64,000 bases of DNA from Planococcus soli (GTDB taxonomy: Bacteria > Bacillota > Bacilli > Bacillales_A > Planococcaceae), in the NCBI RefSeq assembly GCF_016881065.1, contig NZ_WXYN01000007.1, forward strand, positions 186,001 through 250,000. The letters are read 5' to 3'. A program made the translations under genes and the position numbers. Positions 16,594 to 25,132 of the stretch are shown in pieces (the first letter of the stretch is position 1; each line of letters begins with the position of its first letter). Below the pieces are notes generated by a model, which searched no databases, was not told where the DNA came from, and saw only the letters and a list, made by a program, of their open reading frames with translations.

Positions 16594-17067
16594 TTCTGTT
16601 TCCTCCTATAAAATAAAAACCACTGATTTTTTCTTTCTGATGTACAATTTTAATATAATACATTTTTTAATGAAAAATGTATGCGATATATTGCATAAAG
16701 TAATAATACAACATTTACTTTAAAATGCAAGCTTTCTAAAACAAGATTTTTTTAAATTCTGGCTATTTCATGAACTTCCATTTCCATGTTGTTTTCTCAA
16801 TATAGTATCTATGCTTTTAGCTGTATAAATAATCATACCGCTATAATTACAAACTGCTCTATACTAACGTTATTCCGCCAATCGTACGTCATCTACAATT
16901 AATATTCTATCCACCGAAAATACATTCCAAATCTTCTCATCAATATTTATTTTTTCGTTGGAGGAGTGAAGAATCTGCTCTCGCTTTTCAAATAAAATGC
17001 TGTAAAATAGCTTATTATGGAAAGAACAGGGTTTTATCTTATTACTAACCGGAAGGCGGCGTTCATT
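16594..17067. other. Divergent regulatory region between brnQ and cidA
   Basis: Gene-free and A/T-rich. It contains ATGCGATATATTGCAT (16681-16696; arms ATGC/GCAT around a TATA core), an ACATTTTT...AAAAATGT inverted repeat near 16661-16682, both likely in the brnQ promoter, and a TAAAAT -10-like box at 17003-17008 for cidA. The central part (about 16740-16980) shows no further structure I can support. Confidence 0.5.
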
Positions 17068-17442
17068 TTGAAAGTTATTCATATCCTTCTCCAGCTCATC
17101 GCCATCACCGGCTTTTATCTATTAGGTGAAGCATTACAGGATTTTTTCAATATTCCACTGCCCGGCAGCATTATCGGCTTCCTGTTGCTTTTTGTTGCAC
17201 TCTTCCTGAAAATCTATCCGTTAAAGTGGATTGATTCAGGTGCCCATTTTCTGCTTGCTTTTTTATCCCTTTTCTTTATTCCCGCTACTGTCGGCATTGT
17301 TGAATACGGGGAGCTGTTTTCCGGAAAAGGCATTTTACTGATCCCCATTGTCATGGCCAGTACCTTTCTCGCCATGGCTGCTTCGGGCTGGGTCAGCCAA
17401 TTTGCGGCCAAAGCCCGCGCTGAACGAAAGGAGCGGTCGTAA
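17068..17442 (+). CDS. cidA: CidA/LrgA-family holin-like membrane protein
   Basis: A 124-residue membrane protein with four helices and the family phrases ITGFYLLGEALQDFFNIPLPGSIIGFLLLF and FFIPATVGIVEYGELF. CidA/LrgA proteins act with CidB/LrgB partners; proposed roles are a holin-like control of murein hydrolases or pyruvate/organic acid transport. I choose the TTG start after GGAAGGCGG because the longer ATG frame at 17017 has no ribosome site and begins within about ten bases of the -10-like box. The start is therefore uncertain by 17 codons. It precedes lrgB by two bases. Confidence 0.8.
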   Translation: MKVIHILLQLIAITGFYLLGEALQDFFNIPLPGSIIGFLLLFVALFLKIYPLKWIDSGAHFLLAFLSLFFIPATVGIVEYGELFSGKGILLIPIVMASTFLAMAASGWVSQFAAKARAERKERS

Positions 17443-17444
17443 TC

Positions 17445-18137
17445 ATGGAATTCACTCTTGCTGCCGTTTTTTTCGCTGTATTGACTGTTGCTGTATATTT
17501 ATTGACCAACTTTATGTATTTAAGGTATCGAAAGACCTTATTGAATCCAGTACTTGCTTCCACAGCCATCCTTTCTTCTATTTTAGTGCTTGGCAACATC
17601 CCTTACGATACCTATATGGAAGGCGGGAGTTGGATTGGCACATTCTTGGGACCGGCAGTTGTCGCATTGGCAATTCCTCTCTACAAACAGAAAGACCTGC
17701 TTTTCGCTAACCTGCTTCCTATCATTTCCGGTATCGCTACAGGCGTCGCAGTTGGCATGGCAAGCGGAATTCTGTTTACGCAGCTGTTCCGCTTTTCAGA
17801 AGAGCTGATCCTGACAGTATTGCCGAAATCATTGACGACACCGGTTGCCATGCAAGTCGCCAGTAACCTCGGCGGCATCCCATCACTGGCTGCGGTGTTT
17901 GTCATGGTGGCGGGTTTTACCGGCTATATCATCGGTCCAGTCTTTTTGAAATGGCTGCATATTGACTCGGCGATTGGCCGAGGCATCGCCCTTGGCACTT
18001 CCGCCCACGGCATGGGTACCGCAAGAGCCTTTGAATATGGACAGCAGGAAACGTCCATGAGCTCTGTGGCGATGACCTTGAGCGCGGTGCTTGGTGCCTT
18101 ATTGGGACCTGTAGCTGCCTGGCTGCTGCTCTTGTAA
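17445..18137 (+). CDS. lrgB: LrgB/CidB-family membrane protein
   Basis: A 230-residue membrane protein, partner of the preceding CidA-like gene. It shows the LrgB hallmarks: FLGPAVVALAIPLYKQ, LPKSLTTPVAMQVASNLGGIPSLAAVFVM, and RGIALGTSAHGMGTARAFE. About eight membrane segments. In relatives this pair modulates autolysis or carries pyruvate and related acids. AAAGGAGCGG precedes the ATG and the operon ends in a long terminator. Confidence 0.92.
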   Translation: MEFTLAAVFFAVLTVAVYLLTNFMYLRYRKTLLNPVLASTAILSSILVLGNIPYDTYMEGGSWIGTFLGPAVVALAIPLYKQKDLLFANLLPIISGIATGVAVGMASGILFTQLFRFSEELILTVLPKSLTTPVAMQVASNLGGIPSLAAVFVMVAGFTGYIIGPVFLKWLHIDSAIGRGIALGTSAHGMGTARAFEYGQQETSMSSVAMTLSAVLGALLGPVAAWLLLL

Positions 18138-18138
18138 A

Positions 18139-18186
18139 AAGACAAAGAACCCTTTTCCATCTTTCTTGGAAAAGGGTTCTTTGTCT
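18139..18186. terminator. Bidirectional terminator between lrgB and the ABC permease
   Basis: Twenty-base arms, AGACAAAGAACCCTTTTCCA and its complement, around TCTTTCT, with T-runs on both sides. It separates two converging operons. Confidence 0.88.
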
Positions 18187-18192
18187 GCTTTT

Positions 18193-19797
18193 CTATCTAC
18201 CTATATCCCTGCGGTTAAATCCAATCATGCCAATCATCATCAGAACTGCAGCAACTACAATCAAGATGCCTGCGTTGAGAAAATCTATTTCCTCAATCGG
18301 AATTTCAGAGACATAACCATACGGAGTCAGTTTTGCTACCCATTCCGGAAACTGGAACAACCCCCCTAAATAAATCACGAAAAATGAAAAGGCTAAATAC
18401 AGCCATACCATACTTGCTGCATTTGGAGCCCAGCCAATCAGCAACATTGCTACCCCAATCATGGCCAGCATTGCCGGCAAATAAGCCAGCCCGGCACTAT
18501 AGAACATGCCAAGCGGAAGCTGCTCTTCCATCATGGCATTCCCTACTAAGCCCAGACCCAGTGCTGCTAAGGACAGCATGATAAACCCAGTGACAATGGC
18601 CATCGCGAGATAGCTGCCCATCAGTCTATTTCTGGAAACAGCCCGGCTCAAGATATGTTCGAGCCGCCCATTTTTTTCTTCCGTTTTCAACTTTAGAATT
18701 GCCATCAGGACGGGAATCGTTCCGAGTATCGCCATTACCGCCATCAGGACGGGAATGAATTGTTCTGTCAGCGAAAAACCCTCTGCTTGAGCAATCATTT
18801 GCTGCATCAGATCGATATCTTCAAAAAACGATTCCAGATCTCCGAGAACGGAACCATAGGAAGCACCGATCAGCAGGATTCCAGCTCCCCAAGCGATTAA
18901 TCCAGTTCGCTGAAGCCTCAAAGCAAGCCCAAACGGACTAAGAAGTGATTTTGAAGCCTTGCCTTTCCCTGGACGCGAAGGCAGAAAACCAGATCCCAGG
19001 TCCCGGATGGAATTGAGATACAAAGCCAAAACCATCAACACGAGCGCTCCCGCCACCGTTATCAAAATCGGCCACCAATAATTATTGACGTAAGCTTCAG
19101 ACCGCAAAATCCAATTGAGCGGGGAAATCCAAGACAGTGCTTCATTTGTTACATCCCCGATGGCCCGGATCATATAAGCAAACAGCAAAACCGCAATCGA
19201 TAAGCCCAGTGTATTTCTGGAATTTGGCGACAGCTGGGCACAGACCGCAGCAACACCCGCAAAAATCATGCCGCTGGCGCCCAGGGCAGAACCATACACC
19301 AGTGATCCTTCGAAATCCATACTTTCAATGCCCAAAACAGTCAATGAAAAAGCGGTCAGCAGCGCCAGAACGATATTGGCACCAATCAATACCAGTAAAA
19401 TCGATAATAGATTCGACAGACGCCCTACCGGCAAAGAGCGGATCATTTCAATGCGTCCATCTTCTTCATCTGTACGGGTGTGGCGCGTCACCAGCAAAAT
19501 GCTCATCAAGCCGACCACTACCGCTGTCATCAGCAGCATTTCGTGCGCGGTCATGGCTCCGACCGTATAATTGTCCAGGCCGTACCCCGGTCCAACCATC
19601 GCTGTCATTGCTGGATTGCGCATAGTTTCAGCCATTGCCTGCCGTTCTTCTGCATTCTGATACAATCCAACAAAAGCCAGAGCGATGATGGCAGAAATGG
19701 CGGCAAAAGACACCAGCCAAATCGGCAGGCGCAAACGGTCGCGGCGCAAAACAAAACGCATCAACGTTCCTGTACCGTCAAAAAGATGTCGGGCCAT
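18193..19797 (-). CDS. ABC-2-type exporter permease, two-domain
   Basis: A 534-residue integral membrane protein with about 12 helices in two similar halves (first helix at 20-40; a soluble linker around 260-285; the second half starting RLQRTGLIAWGAGILL). It resembles the TnrB3/tetronasin-type exporter permeases found with single ATPases. Its start codon overlaps the stop of the ATPase gene, so the two are translationally coupled. Probably exports a lipid-like or antimicrobial compound under the control of the TetR gene two positions upstream. The substrate is unknown. Confidence 0.85.
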   Translation of the reverse strand: MARHLFDGTGTLMRFVLRRDRLRLPIWLVSFAAISAIIALAFVGLYQNAEERQAMAETMRNPAMTAMVGPGYGLDNYTVGAMTAHEMLLMTAVVVGLMSILLVTRHTRTDEEDGRIEMIRSLPVGRLSNLLSILLVLIGANIVLALLTAFSLTVLGIESMDFEGSLVYGSALGASGMIFAGVAAVCAQLSPNSRNTLGLSIAVLLFAYMIRAIGDVTNEALSWISPLNWILRSEAYVNNYWWPILITVAGALVLMVLALYLNSIRDLGSGFLPSRPGKGKASKSLLSPFGLALRLQRTGLIAWGAGILLIGASYGSVLGDLESFFEDIDLMQQMIAQAEGFSLTEQFIPVLMAVMAILGTIPVLMAILKLKTEEKNGRLEHILSRAVSRNRLMGSYLAMAIVTGFIMLSLAALGLGLVGNAMMEEQLPLGMFYSAGLAYLPAMLAMIGVAMLLIGWAPNAASMVWLYLAFSFFVIYLGGLFQFPEWVAKLTPYGYVSEIPIEEIDFLNAGILIVVAAVLMMIGMIGFNRRDIGR

Positions 19798-20714
19798 TAG
19801 GATTCGCCTCCTGCTCCTGATTCCACCGCTTGGTCCGTTCCTTCGTAATGGCGCATGAACAGCTCTTCCAAAGTTGGTGGGGAGCTTTCAATGCGGGTCA
19901 CTCCGAACTGGCTGACATAGCGGATGACTTGATCCACTTCTCCTGCATCTACCTGAAAAGACAAGGCCTGGCCTTTCTGCTGGATGCCACTGACTCCTTT
20001 AAATCCTTCCAGGGCTGGAATCGGCTCTCTCGTTTCCACCAGTAAAATTGTACCCGTTAAATGGCGCAGTTCTTTCAGTGTACCTGTCTCAATGATTCTT
20101 CCTTCGCGAATGATGGCTACTTTGTCACAAAGCTTTTCAACTTCAGATAAAATGTGGCTGGAAAGGAGAATGCTTTTCCCCTGTTTTTTTGCTTCGATGA
20201 CGTATTCCTGAAAAACCCGTTCCATCAAAGGATCCAGTCCGGAAGTCGGTTCGTCCAATATATACAGATCAACGTCTGACGACAGTGCCGCGATTAAAGC
20301 CACTTTTTGCCGGTTTCCTTTGGAATAGGTACGGCATTTTTTGGTCGGGTCCAAGTCGAATTTGCGGATCAATTCCTGGCGCCGCTCCAAATTATTGCCG
20401 CCGCGCAGCTTGATGAACAAATCGATGACTTCACCGCCGGTCAGGTTTGGCCATAAATTGACATCTCCCGGAACATAGGCAACACGTTTGTGGATTTCCA
20501 CGGCATCTTTCCAGGAATCCTTACCGAAAATTTCAGCACGCCCTTCCGTTGCCTTTAAAATGCCGAGAAGAATGCGCAATGTCGTAGACTTCCCTGATCC
20601 ATTGGGTCCGATAAACCCATAGACCTCTCCTTCTCCCACCTCAATGTTTACTCCGTCCAATGCCGCAAAGTCCCCGAATTTCTTCGTCAGGCCGATCGTT
20701 CGCAAAACTGTCAT
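19797..20714 (-). CDS. ABC exporter ATPase subunit
   Basis: A 305-residue ATPase: Walker A GPNGSGKST (about 36-44), signature YSKGNRQK in place of the canonical LSGGQ, Walker B LYILDEPTSGLD and switch histidine in LSSHIL. The C-terminal 80 residues form the accessory domain typical of drug-export ATPases. It lies between the TetR regulator (11 bases away) and its permease (overlapping), forming a three-gene operon. The degenerate signature is common in this ATPase branch. Confidence 0.9.
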   Translation of the reverse strand: MTVLRTIGLTKKFGDFAALDGVNIEVGEGEVYGFIGPNGSGKSTTLRILLGILKATEGRAEIFGKDSWKDAVEIHKRVAYVPGDVNLWPNLTGGEVIDLFIKLRGGNNLERRQELIRKFDLDPTKKCRTYSKGNRQKVALIAALSSDVDLYILDEPTSGLDPLMERVFQEYVIEAKKQGKSILLSSHILSEVEKLCDKVAIIREGRIIETGTLKELRHLTGTILLVETREPIPALEGFKGVSGIQQKGQALSFQVDAGEVDQVIRYVSQFGVTRIESSPPTLEELFMRHYEGTDQAVESGAGGES

Positions 20715-20725
20715 GGATCTCCCTC

Positions 20726-21349
20726 CTAAGTCGTATAGAAGCTTTTTTTGAGAATCTCAATGTATGCATAAAACTCATCCCAGTAAGGATCAAAATCCAG
20801 TTCTGTCATCTTTTTTCCTTGGAGCCTTTGCAAAAGATCCTGCTGATAGCCGTCTACCCCCCAGCGAATTAAATTGAAGGCCTTGTCAACATCCACATCT
20901 TTTCGAAAAAGTGTCTTATCAATGCCTTCATACAACAATTCGTATCCTTGCTGCTGCAACTGCTCGTAGCGTTTCTGCAGATGCGGAGGCAGATCAAGAT
21001 CTTTTGTCAGCATGACCGTCCCCATAAAATTAAAGACATGCTCGTTCTCCATCTGCGCCTTCATTTTTATTTGGCATGCACCTTTAAGCCGTTTAATAAA
21101 ATCTGCCTCGTTCTTATCAACCAAACTCAAATAGCTATCGATGATGAAATTCAAGCTGTACTCAATCAGATACTCGTACAAATCCTTTTTGTTTTTGAAA
21201 TAATAAAACAGCATGCCTTTTCCGATGCCGGCCTGCTTGACAATGCGATTGGTCGAAGCTTGCCCATAACCTTTTTCAGCAAACTCCATCAATGCCGAAT
21301 CCAAGATTTTCTTCTGCTTATCAGGGTCGAGGCTCTCAAATTTCTCCAT
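20726..21349 (-). CDS. TetR-family repressor of the ABC exporter operon
   Basis: A 207-residue repressor. The helix-turn-helix is in residues 10-55 (KILDSALMEFAEKGYGQASTNRIVKQAGIGKGMLFYYFKNKKDLY), followed by a helical ligand domain. I start it at the second of two close ATG codons, where GAGGGG lies seven bases upstream; the longer frame begins almost at the predicted transcription start. It is the first gene of the exporter operon, and two operator-like inverted repeats sit on its promoter, so autorepression is inferred. Confidence 0.88.
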   Translation of the reverse strand: MEKFESLDPDKQKKILDSALMEFAEKGYGQASTNRIVKQAGIGKGMLFYYFKNKKDLYEYLIEYSLNFIIDSYLSLVDKNEADFIKRLKGACQIKMKAQMENEHVFNFMGTVMLTKDLDLPPHLQKRYEQLQQQGYELLYEGIDKTLFRKDVDVDKAFNLIRWGVDGYQQDLLQRLQGKKMTELDFDPYWDEFYAYIEILKKSFYTT

Positions 21350-21374
21350 GCTCATCCCCTCTTCCTGTTCTTTA

Positions 21375-21423
21375 GACCTCATTGGTCGACTTCAGAATAC
21401 AACTTTCGACCACATTGGTCAAT
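21375..21423 (-). promoter_or_regulatory. TetR operon promoter with two inverted-repeat operators
   Basis: On the minus strand TTGACC (21418-21423), 17 bases, then TATTCT (21394-21399) form a promoter. Two near-identical 13-mers, GACCAATGTGGTC (21408-21420) and GACCAATGAGGTC (21375-21387), each an inverted repeat of GACC/GGTC, cover the -35 region and the start site. Their centres are 33 bases apart, about three helical turns. This layout suits repression by two TetR dimers. Confidence 0.7.
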
Positions 21424-21468
21424 GAATTTTATTCAATTTTCTATTATTTCAAATTTCAAGCCAAACCG

Positions 21469-21497
21469 TTGCCCACAACCCGCGATAATGCTATGTT
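21469..21497 (+). promoter_or_regulatory. Candidate SigA promoter of the amino-acid binding lipoprotein gene
   Basis: TTGCCC (21469-21474), 17 bases, TATGTT (21492-21497), ending 34 bases before the start codon. Moderate match to consensus. Confidence 0.45.
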
Positions 21498-21531
21498 TTA
21501 ATTGCCATAATAGTTATAGGAGGAATAGCAA

Positions 21532-22380
21532 TTGAAAAAAATATCTTTTGGAAAAAAAGGACCCATCGTTGCCGGCCTGGTAATGCTGTCGCTTTTAAGT
21601 GCCTGTGGTAATGAGGACGATACGGCTTCTGAAGAAACCACCACTGCTTGGGATGAAATACAGGAAGAAGGCAGTTTGACTGTTGCAACATCTGGTACAT
21701 TATTTCCCACATCTTATCGCGAAGAAGGTTCGGACGAATTGACGGGCTTTGAAGTGGAAGTAGTTCGTGAATTAGGAGAACGCCTTGAGTTGGAAATCGA
21801 ATTCACGGAGCTTGGCTTTGATGAAATGCTGACATCTGTCCAAACGGGTCAAGTCGACCTTGCAGCCAACGATATTGAAATAACGGAAGACCGCGCAGAG
21901 AACTTCATCTTCTCTACGCCATTCAAGTACTCTTACGGAACAGCAATTGTCCGTTCTGATGATTTATCAGGCATCGAGACATTGGAAGATCTGGAAGGCA
22001 AGAAAGCTGCAGGTGCTTCCACTTCTGTCTACATGGAAACGGCCCGTGAATACGGCGCTGAAGAAGTGGTTTACGACAATGCCACCAACGAAACCTACTT
22101 GCGCGATGTCGCTATCGGGCGGACGGACGTCATTTTAAATGACTACTATCTGCAGACTTTGGCGATTGCTGCATTTCCCGAATTGGAGATCACCATTCAT
22201 CCGAACTTGAAATACAGTCCTTCTGAAGTTGGTGTGGTCATGAACAAGGACAACGAAGAATTGGCCGAGAACGTCAACCGTGCCATTGAAGAAATGCTGG
22301 AAGACGGCACGATCGCTGAAATCTCTGCTGAGTTTTTCAACGGTGCCGATGCTACAGAACAAGTCGATATTAAAGAATAA
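21532..22380 (+). CDS. Amino-acid ABC transporter substrate-binding lipoprotein (orphan)
   Basis: A 282-residue extracytoplasmic binding protein. The N-terminus is a lipoprotein signal with lipobox LSAC (Cys near residue 25). The mature part follows the SBP_bac_3 family: GSLTVATSGTLFPTSYRE, ELTGFEVEVVRELGERL, DMLTSVQTGQVDLAANDIEIT-like motifs and a C-terminal TIAEISAEFF. Such proteins bind polar amino acids such as cystine or glutamine. It begins with TTG after a strong AGGAGG. No permease or ATPase adjoins it, so it must borrow one encoded elsewhere or work alone. Confidence 0.88.
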   Translation: MKKISFGKKGPIVAGLVMLSLLSACGNEDDTASEETTTAWDEIQEEGSLTVATSGTLFPTSYREEGSDELTGFEVEVVRELGERLELEIEFTELGFDEMLTSVQTGQVDLAANDIEITEDRAENFIFSTPFKYSYGTAIVRSDDLSGIETLEDLEGKKAAGASTSVYMETAREYGAEEVVYDNATNETYLRDVAIGRTDVILNDYYLQTLAIAAFPELEITIHPNLKYSPSEVGVVMNKDNEELAENVNRAIEEMLEDGTIAEISAEFFNGADATEQVDIKE

Positions 22381-22383
22381 ACC

Positions 22384-22419
22384 AAAAGAAGCCGCTCTCG
22401 ACTGAGTTGCTTCTTTTTA
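22384..22419 (+). terminator. Terminator after the binding lipoprotein gene
   Basis: AAAAGAAGC and GCTTCTTTTT pair around a 16-base interior that has little further pairing; a T-run follows. Confidence 0.6.
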
Positions 22420-22579
22420 TTTGAGCTGTTCCAACGATAATCCCCAGTTAATTGGAGATACTTTCCAACGATTTTAAAGAGGCATTCGAAAACGGCTGCT
22501 GACTGCCTTTCCCTAAATCTTCAAAAGCTTTATACTAATAAAAAATAAGTAAGAATAGTCTGTGTATGGAGGGGTTTGG

Positions 22580-23278
22580 ATGAACATTTCTTTTTCTCCG
22601 CTCGGTGACCAAGCAATCGTCATTGAGCTTGGCAATGAAATCAATGAACAGACGGAGCAGCAGATCAGAAAAGTGGCGGCTCTATTGGAAAGCCGACAGC
22701 CCGAATGGATGACTGAATTTGTTCCTGCCTTTGTTACGGTATCCGTCTTTTACGATCCCTGCCTGGCCCTATACGATAAAGTGAAAATTGAACTCGAGCG
22801 TCTGCTGGCACATCTTGGAGAGGACATCCCTGCTGAATCCAGAACCGTTGAAATTCCTGTTTGCTATGGCGGAAAATTTGGCCCTGACCTGGAATTTGTG
22901 GCGCAGCACAACAAGCTGACGCCCCGCGAAGTCATCGACATCCATACCGCCGGCAATTACTCGGTGCATATGATCGGCTTCGCACCAGGCTTTCCATTTA
23001 TCGGGGGCATGTCTGAAAAGATCGCAGCACCGCGGCGCGATTCCCCACGGATTCGCATTCCGGAACGGACCGTCGGCATTGCCGGCATGCAGACCGGGGT
23101 TTATCCGATCGAAACTCCGGGAGGCTGGCAGCTGATCGGCAAGACACCGCTCCGCCTGTTCCGGCCTGAAAATGATCCCCCGACTCTGCTGCAGGCAGGA
23201 GACAAGGTGATTTTCAAGGAAATCTCAGAAGACGACTATCACGCATGGGAGGAAGATCCAGATGCTGAAAATCCTTAA
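22580..23278 (+). CDS. pxpB: 5-oxoprolinase subunit PxpB (KipI-type)
   Basis: A 232-residue protein with the KipI/PxpB cyclophilin-like C-terminal domain: IPVCYGGKFGPDLEFVA, IHTAGNYSVHMIGFAPGFPFIGG, IRIPERTVGIAGMQTGVYPIETPGGWQLIG. With PxpC and PxpA it hydrolyses 5-oxoproline (pyroglutamate) to glutamate using ATP. GGAGGGG precedes the ATG I use; a six-codon longer frame begins at a GTG. It overlaps pxpC by 17 bases. Although KipI was first described as a KinA inhibitor, the full pxpBCA set here points to the oxoprolinase role. Confidence 0.93.
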   Translation: MNISFSPLGDQAIVIELGNEINEQTEQQIRKVAALLESRQPEWMTEFVPAFVTVSVFYDPCLALYDKVKIELERLLAHLGEDIPAESRTVEIPVCYGGKFGPDLEFVAQHNKLTPREVIDIHTAGNYSVHMIGFAPGFPFIGGMSEKIAAPRRDSPRIRIPERTVGIAGMQTGVYPIETPGGWQLIGKTPLRLFRPENDPPTLLQAGDKVIFKEISEDDYHAWEEDPDAENP

Positions 23279-24239
23279 AAGCGGACTGCAGACGACGGTC
23301 CAGGACTTGGGCCGGACTGGCTTCCAAAAATACGGTGTTATTGCCAGCGGCGCCATGGATCCTTACGCACACCGGCTGGCCAATTTACTGGTCGGCAATA
23401 ACGAACAGGCCGCAGCTCTTGAAATCACATTGGCCGGACCTGTGATTGAATTTACAGAAGATGTACTCATTGCTTTATGCGGCGGAGACTTGAGCCCCCA
23501 GTTGGATGGCGAAGCCGTGGGAACGTGGCGAACCCTTGCCGTAGCTAAAGGCAGCACCTTGACGTTTGGTGAGCCTCGCATCGGTGCACGCTGTTATTTG
23601 GCCATCGCAGGAGGCATTGATGTACCGGCAGTGATGGGCAGCCGGTCGACTTACCTGCGTGCCAGAATCGGCGGGTTCCAAGGGCGCGCCTTGGAAAAAG
23701 GCGACGAGCTTCCTATAGGAGATGCCACCCAGCAACAGAAAGCATTGCAGCAGCACGGTGAAAACGACTTTGATTGGCAGCTGGCGCCTGCACGTTATTT
23801 TGAGGAGCCAGTCATCCGGATGATGCCGGGCAGGCAATTCAATTTATTCGATGAAGACAGCAAAAAACGGATTTTCAGCGAAGCCTATACCGTTTCCGCC
23901 AACTCTGACCGAATGGGCTACCGGTTGGAGGGTTCCGGCCTTGCCTTGAAAACTCCCGCGGAATTGATTTCGGAAGCGGTGGCTTTCGGCTCTGTCCAGG
24001 TTCCTGCGGACGGCAATCCGATTGTTCTGCTGGCTGATCGGCAAACAACCGGCGGCTACCCGAAAATTGGACAGGTTGCCTCTGTCGACTTGCCGCTCAT
24101 CAGCCAATTAAAACAAGGGCAGCAGCTGCGTTTTAAAGAAATCTCCGTGGCAGACGCTCAACAGCGTTGGATCGAACAGGAACAATCCATTCACCGAATA
24201 AAAGCAGCTATTCAACTAAAGTGGGAGGAATGGACATGA
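23262..24239 (+). CDS. pxpC: 5-oxoprolinase subunit PxpC (KipA-type)
   Basis: A 325-residue partner of PxpB: N-terminal [37 protein letters not shown] and later [25 protein letters not shown], both diagnostic of the biotin-dependent-carboxylase-like (AHS2) domain. It forms the oxoprolinase complex with PxpA and PxpB. Its start lies inside pxpB and its stop overlaps the pxpA start codon, so translation of the operon is coupled. Confidence 0.93.
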   Translation: MLKILKSGLQTTVQDLGRTGFQKYGVIASGAMDPYAHRLANLLVGNNEQAAALEITLAGPVIEFTEDVLIALCGGDLSPQLDGEAVGTWRTLAVAKGSTLTFGEPRIGARCYLAIAGGIDVPAVMGSRSTYLRARIGGFQGRALEKGDELPIGDATQQQKALQQHGENDFDWQLAPARYFEEPVIRMMPGRQFNLFDEDSKKRIFSEAYTVSANSDRMGYRLEGSGLALKTPAELISEAVAFGSVQVPADGNPIVLLADRQTTGGYPKIGQVASVDLPLISQLKQGQQLRFKEISVADAQQRWIEQEQSIHRIKAAIQLKWEEWT

Positions 24240-25006
24240 AGCATAAAGTGGATTTGAACTGCGATATGGGAGAAAGTTTCGGTGCTTATAAGATGGGCAA
24301 TGATGAAGAAATACTGGATTACGTGACATCAGCGAATATCGCCTGCGGCTTTCACGCCGGAGATCCAGCGACCATGCGCAAAACAGTCAAATTGGCGCTC
24401 GAAAAAAATGTCGGCATCGGGGCTCATCCCGGACTTCAGGATTTGGTCGGCTTTGGCCGGCGGAATATTGCCTTGTCCCCACAGGAAGCTTATGACCTCA
24501 CCATCTATCAGATTGGAGCCCTATCCGGATTTGTCAAAGCTGAAGGCGGCCACCTGCAGCATGTGAAAGCACATGGCGCTTTGTACAATATGGCGGTGAG
24601 AGATGCAGCCTTATCCGAAGCCATTGCAGAAGCGGTTTATAAGATCGACCCAGAACTGGTGCTCTTCGGCTTGTCAGGCAGTGAAATTATCACAGCCGGC
24701 GAAAAAATAGGGCTGCGGACAGCCAATGAAGTGTTTTCAGATCGTACATATCAACCGGACGGATCATTGACGCCGCGAACCCAAAGCAATGCGTTGATCA
24801 CCGAACCCCAGATCGCCATCGAGCAGGTAATCCGAATGGTCAAGGAAAATAAAGTGGCAACTGTTAAAGGTGGGGATGCCGAACTTCAGGCAGAGACCAT
24901 CTGCATCCACGGAGATGGCATTCACGCTCTTGATTTTGCCATCCAGATTTCAAAATCATTGAAAAGAGCCGGTATCGAGATTGTAAAAGTGAGCGAATTC
25001 GTTTAA
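24236..25006 (+). CDS. pxpA: 5-oxoprolinase subunit PxpA (LamB/YcsF family)
   Basis: A 256-residue LamB/YcsF protein: [40 protein letters not shown] at the N-terminus, then [17 protein letters not shown] and [13 protein letters not shown]. It is the subunit thought to carry the ring-opening site of the ATP-dependent oxoprolinase. The ATG chosen has GGGAGG seven bases upstream and overlaps the pxpC stop (ATGA). A 23-residue longer frame inside pxpC is rejected. Last gene of the operon. Confidence 0.93.
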   Translation: MKHKVDLNCDMGESFGAYKMGNDEEILDYVTSANIACGFHAGDPATMRKTVKLALEKNVGIGAHPGLQDLVGFGRRNIALSPQEAYDLTIYQIGALSGFVKAEGGHLQHVKAHGALYNMAVRDAALSEAIAEAVYKIDPELVLFGLSGSEIITAGEKIGLRTANEVFSDRTYQPDGSLTPRTQSNALITEPQIAIEQVIRMVKENKVATVKGGDAELQAETICIHGDGIHALDFAIQISKSLKRAGIEIVKVSEFV

Positions 25007-25078
25007 TACGAGCGATTGGAAAAAATGAAGAAGTAATATCTATAATCGCAATGCCTTGTTTGATGTTTTTGCTCACGC

Positions 25079-25118
25079 AAAAAACCAGTAAAGCCGATTT
25101 TGGCCTTACTGGTTTTTT
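25079..25118. terminator. Bidirectional terminator between pxpA and oppD
   Basis: AAAAACCAGTAA(A)GCC pairs with GGCCTTACTGGTTTTT around GATTTT. It ends two converging operons. Confidence 0.85.
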
Positions 25119-25132
25119 AGAGAAAATAATAT

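Noticed and set aside
16594-17067. T-box leader upstream of brnQ
   Set aside because: No AGGGTGGNACCGCG block and no specifier-loop pattern were seen; the region is A/T-rich with short palindromes only.
22580-25006. KipI/KipA kinase-inhibitor operon
   Set aside because: The presence of a LamB/YcsF gene in a coupled pxpBCA order fits 5-oxoprolinase better than a dedicated KinA regulator.
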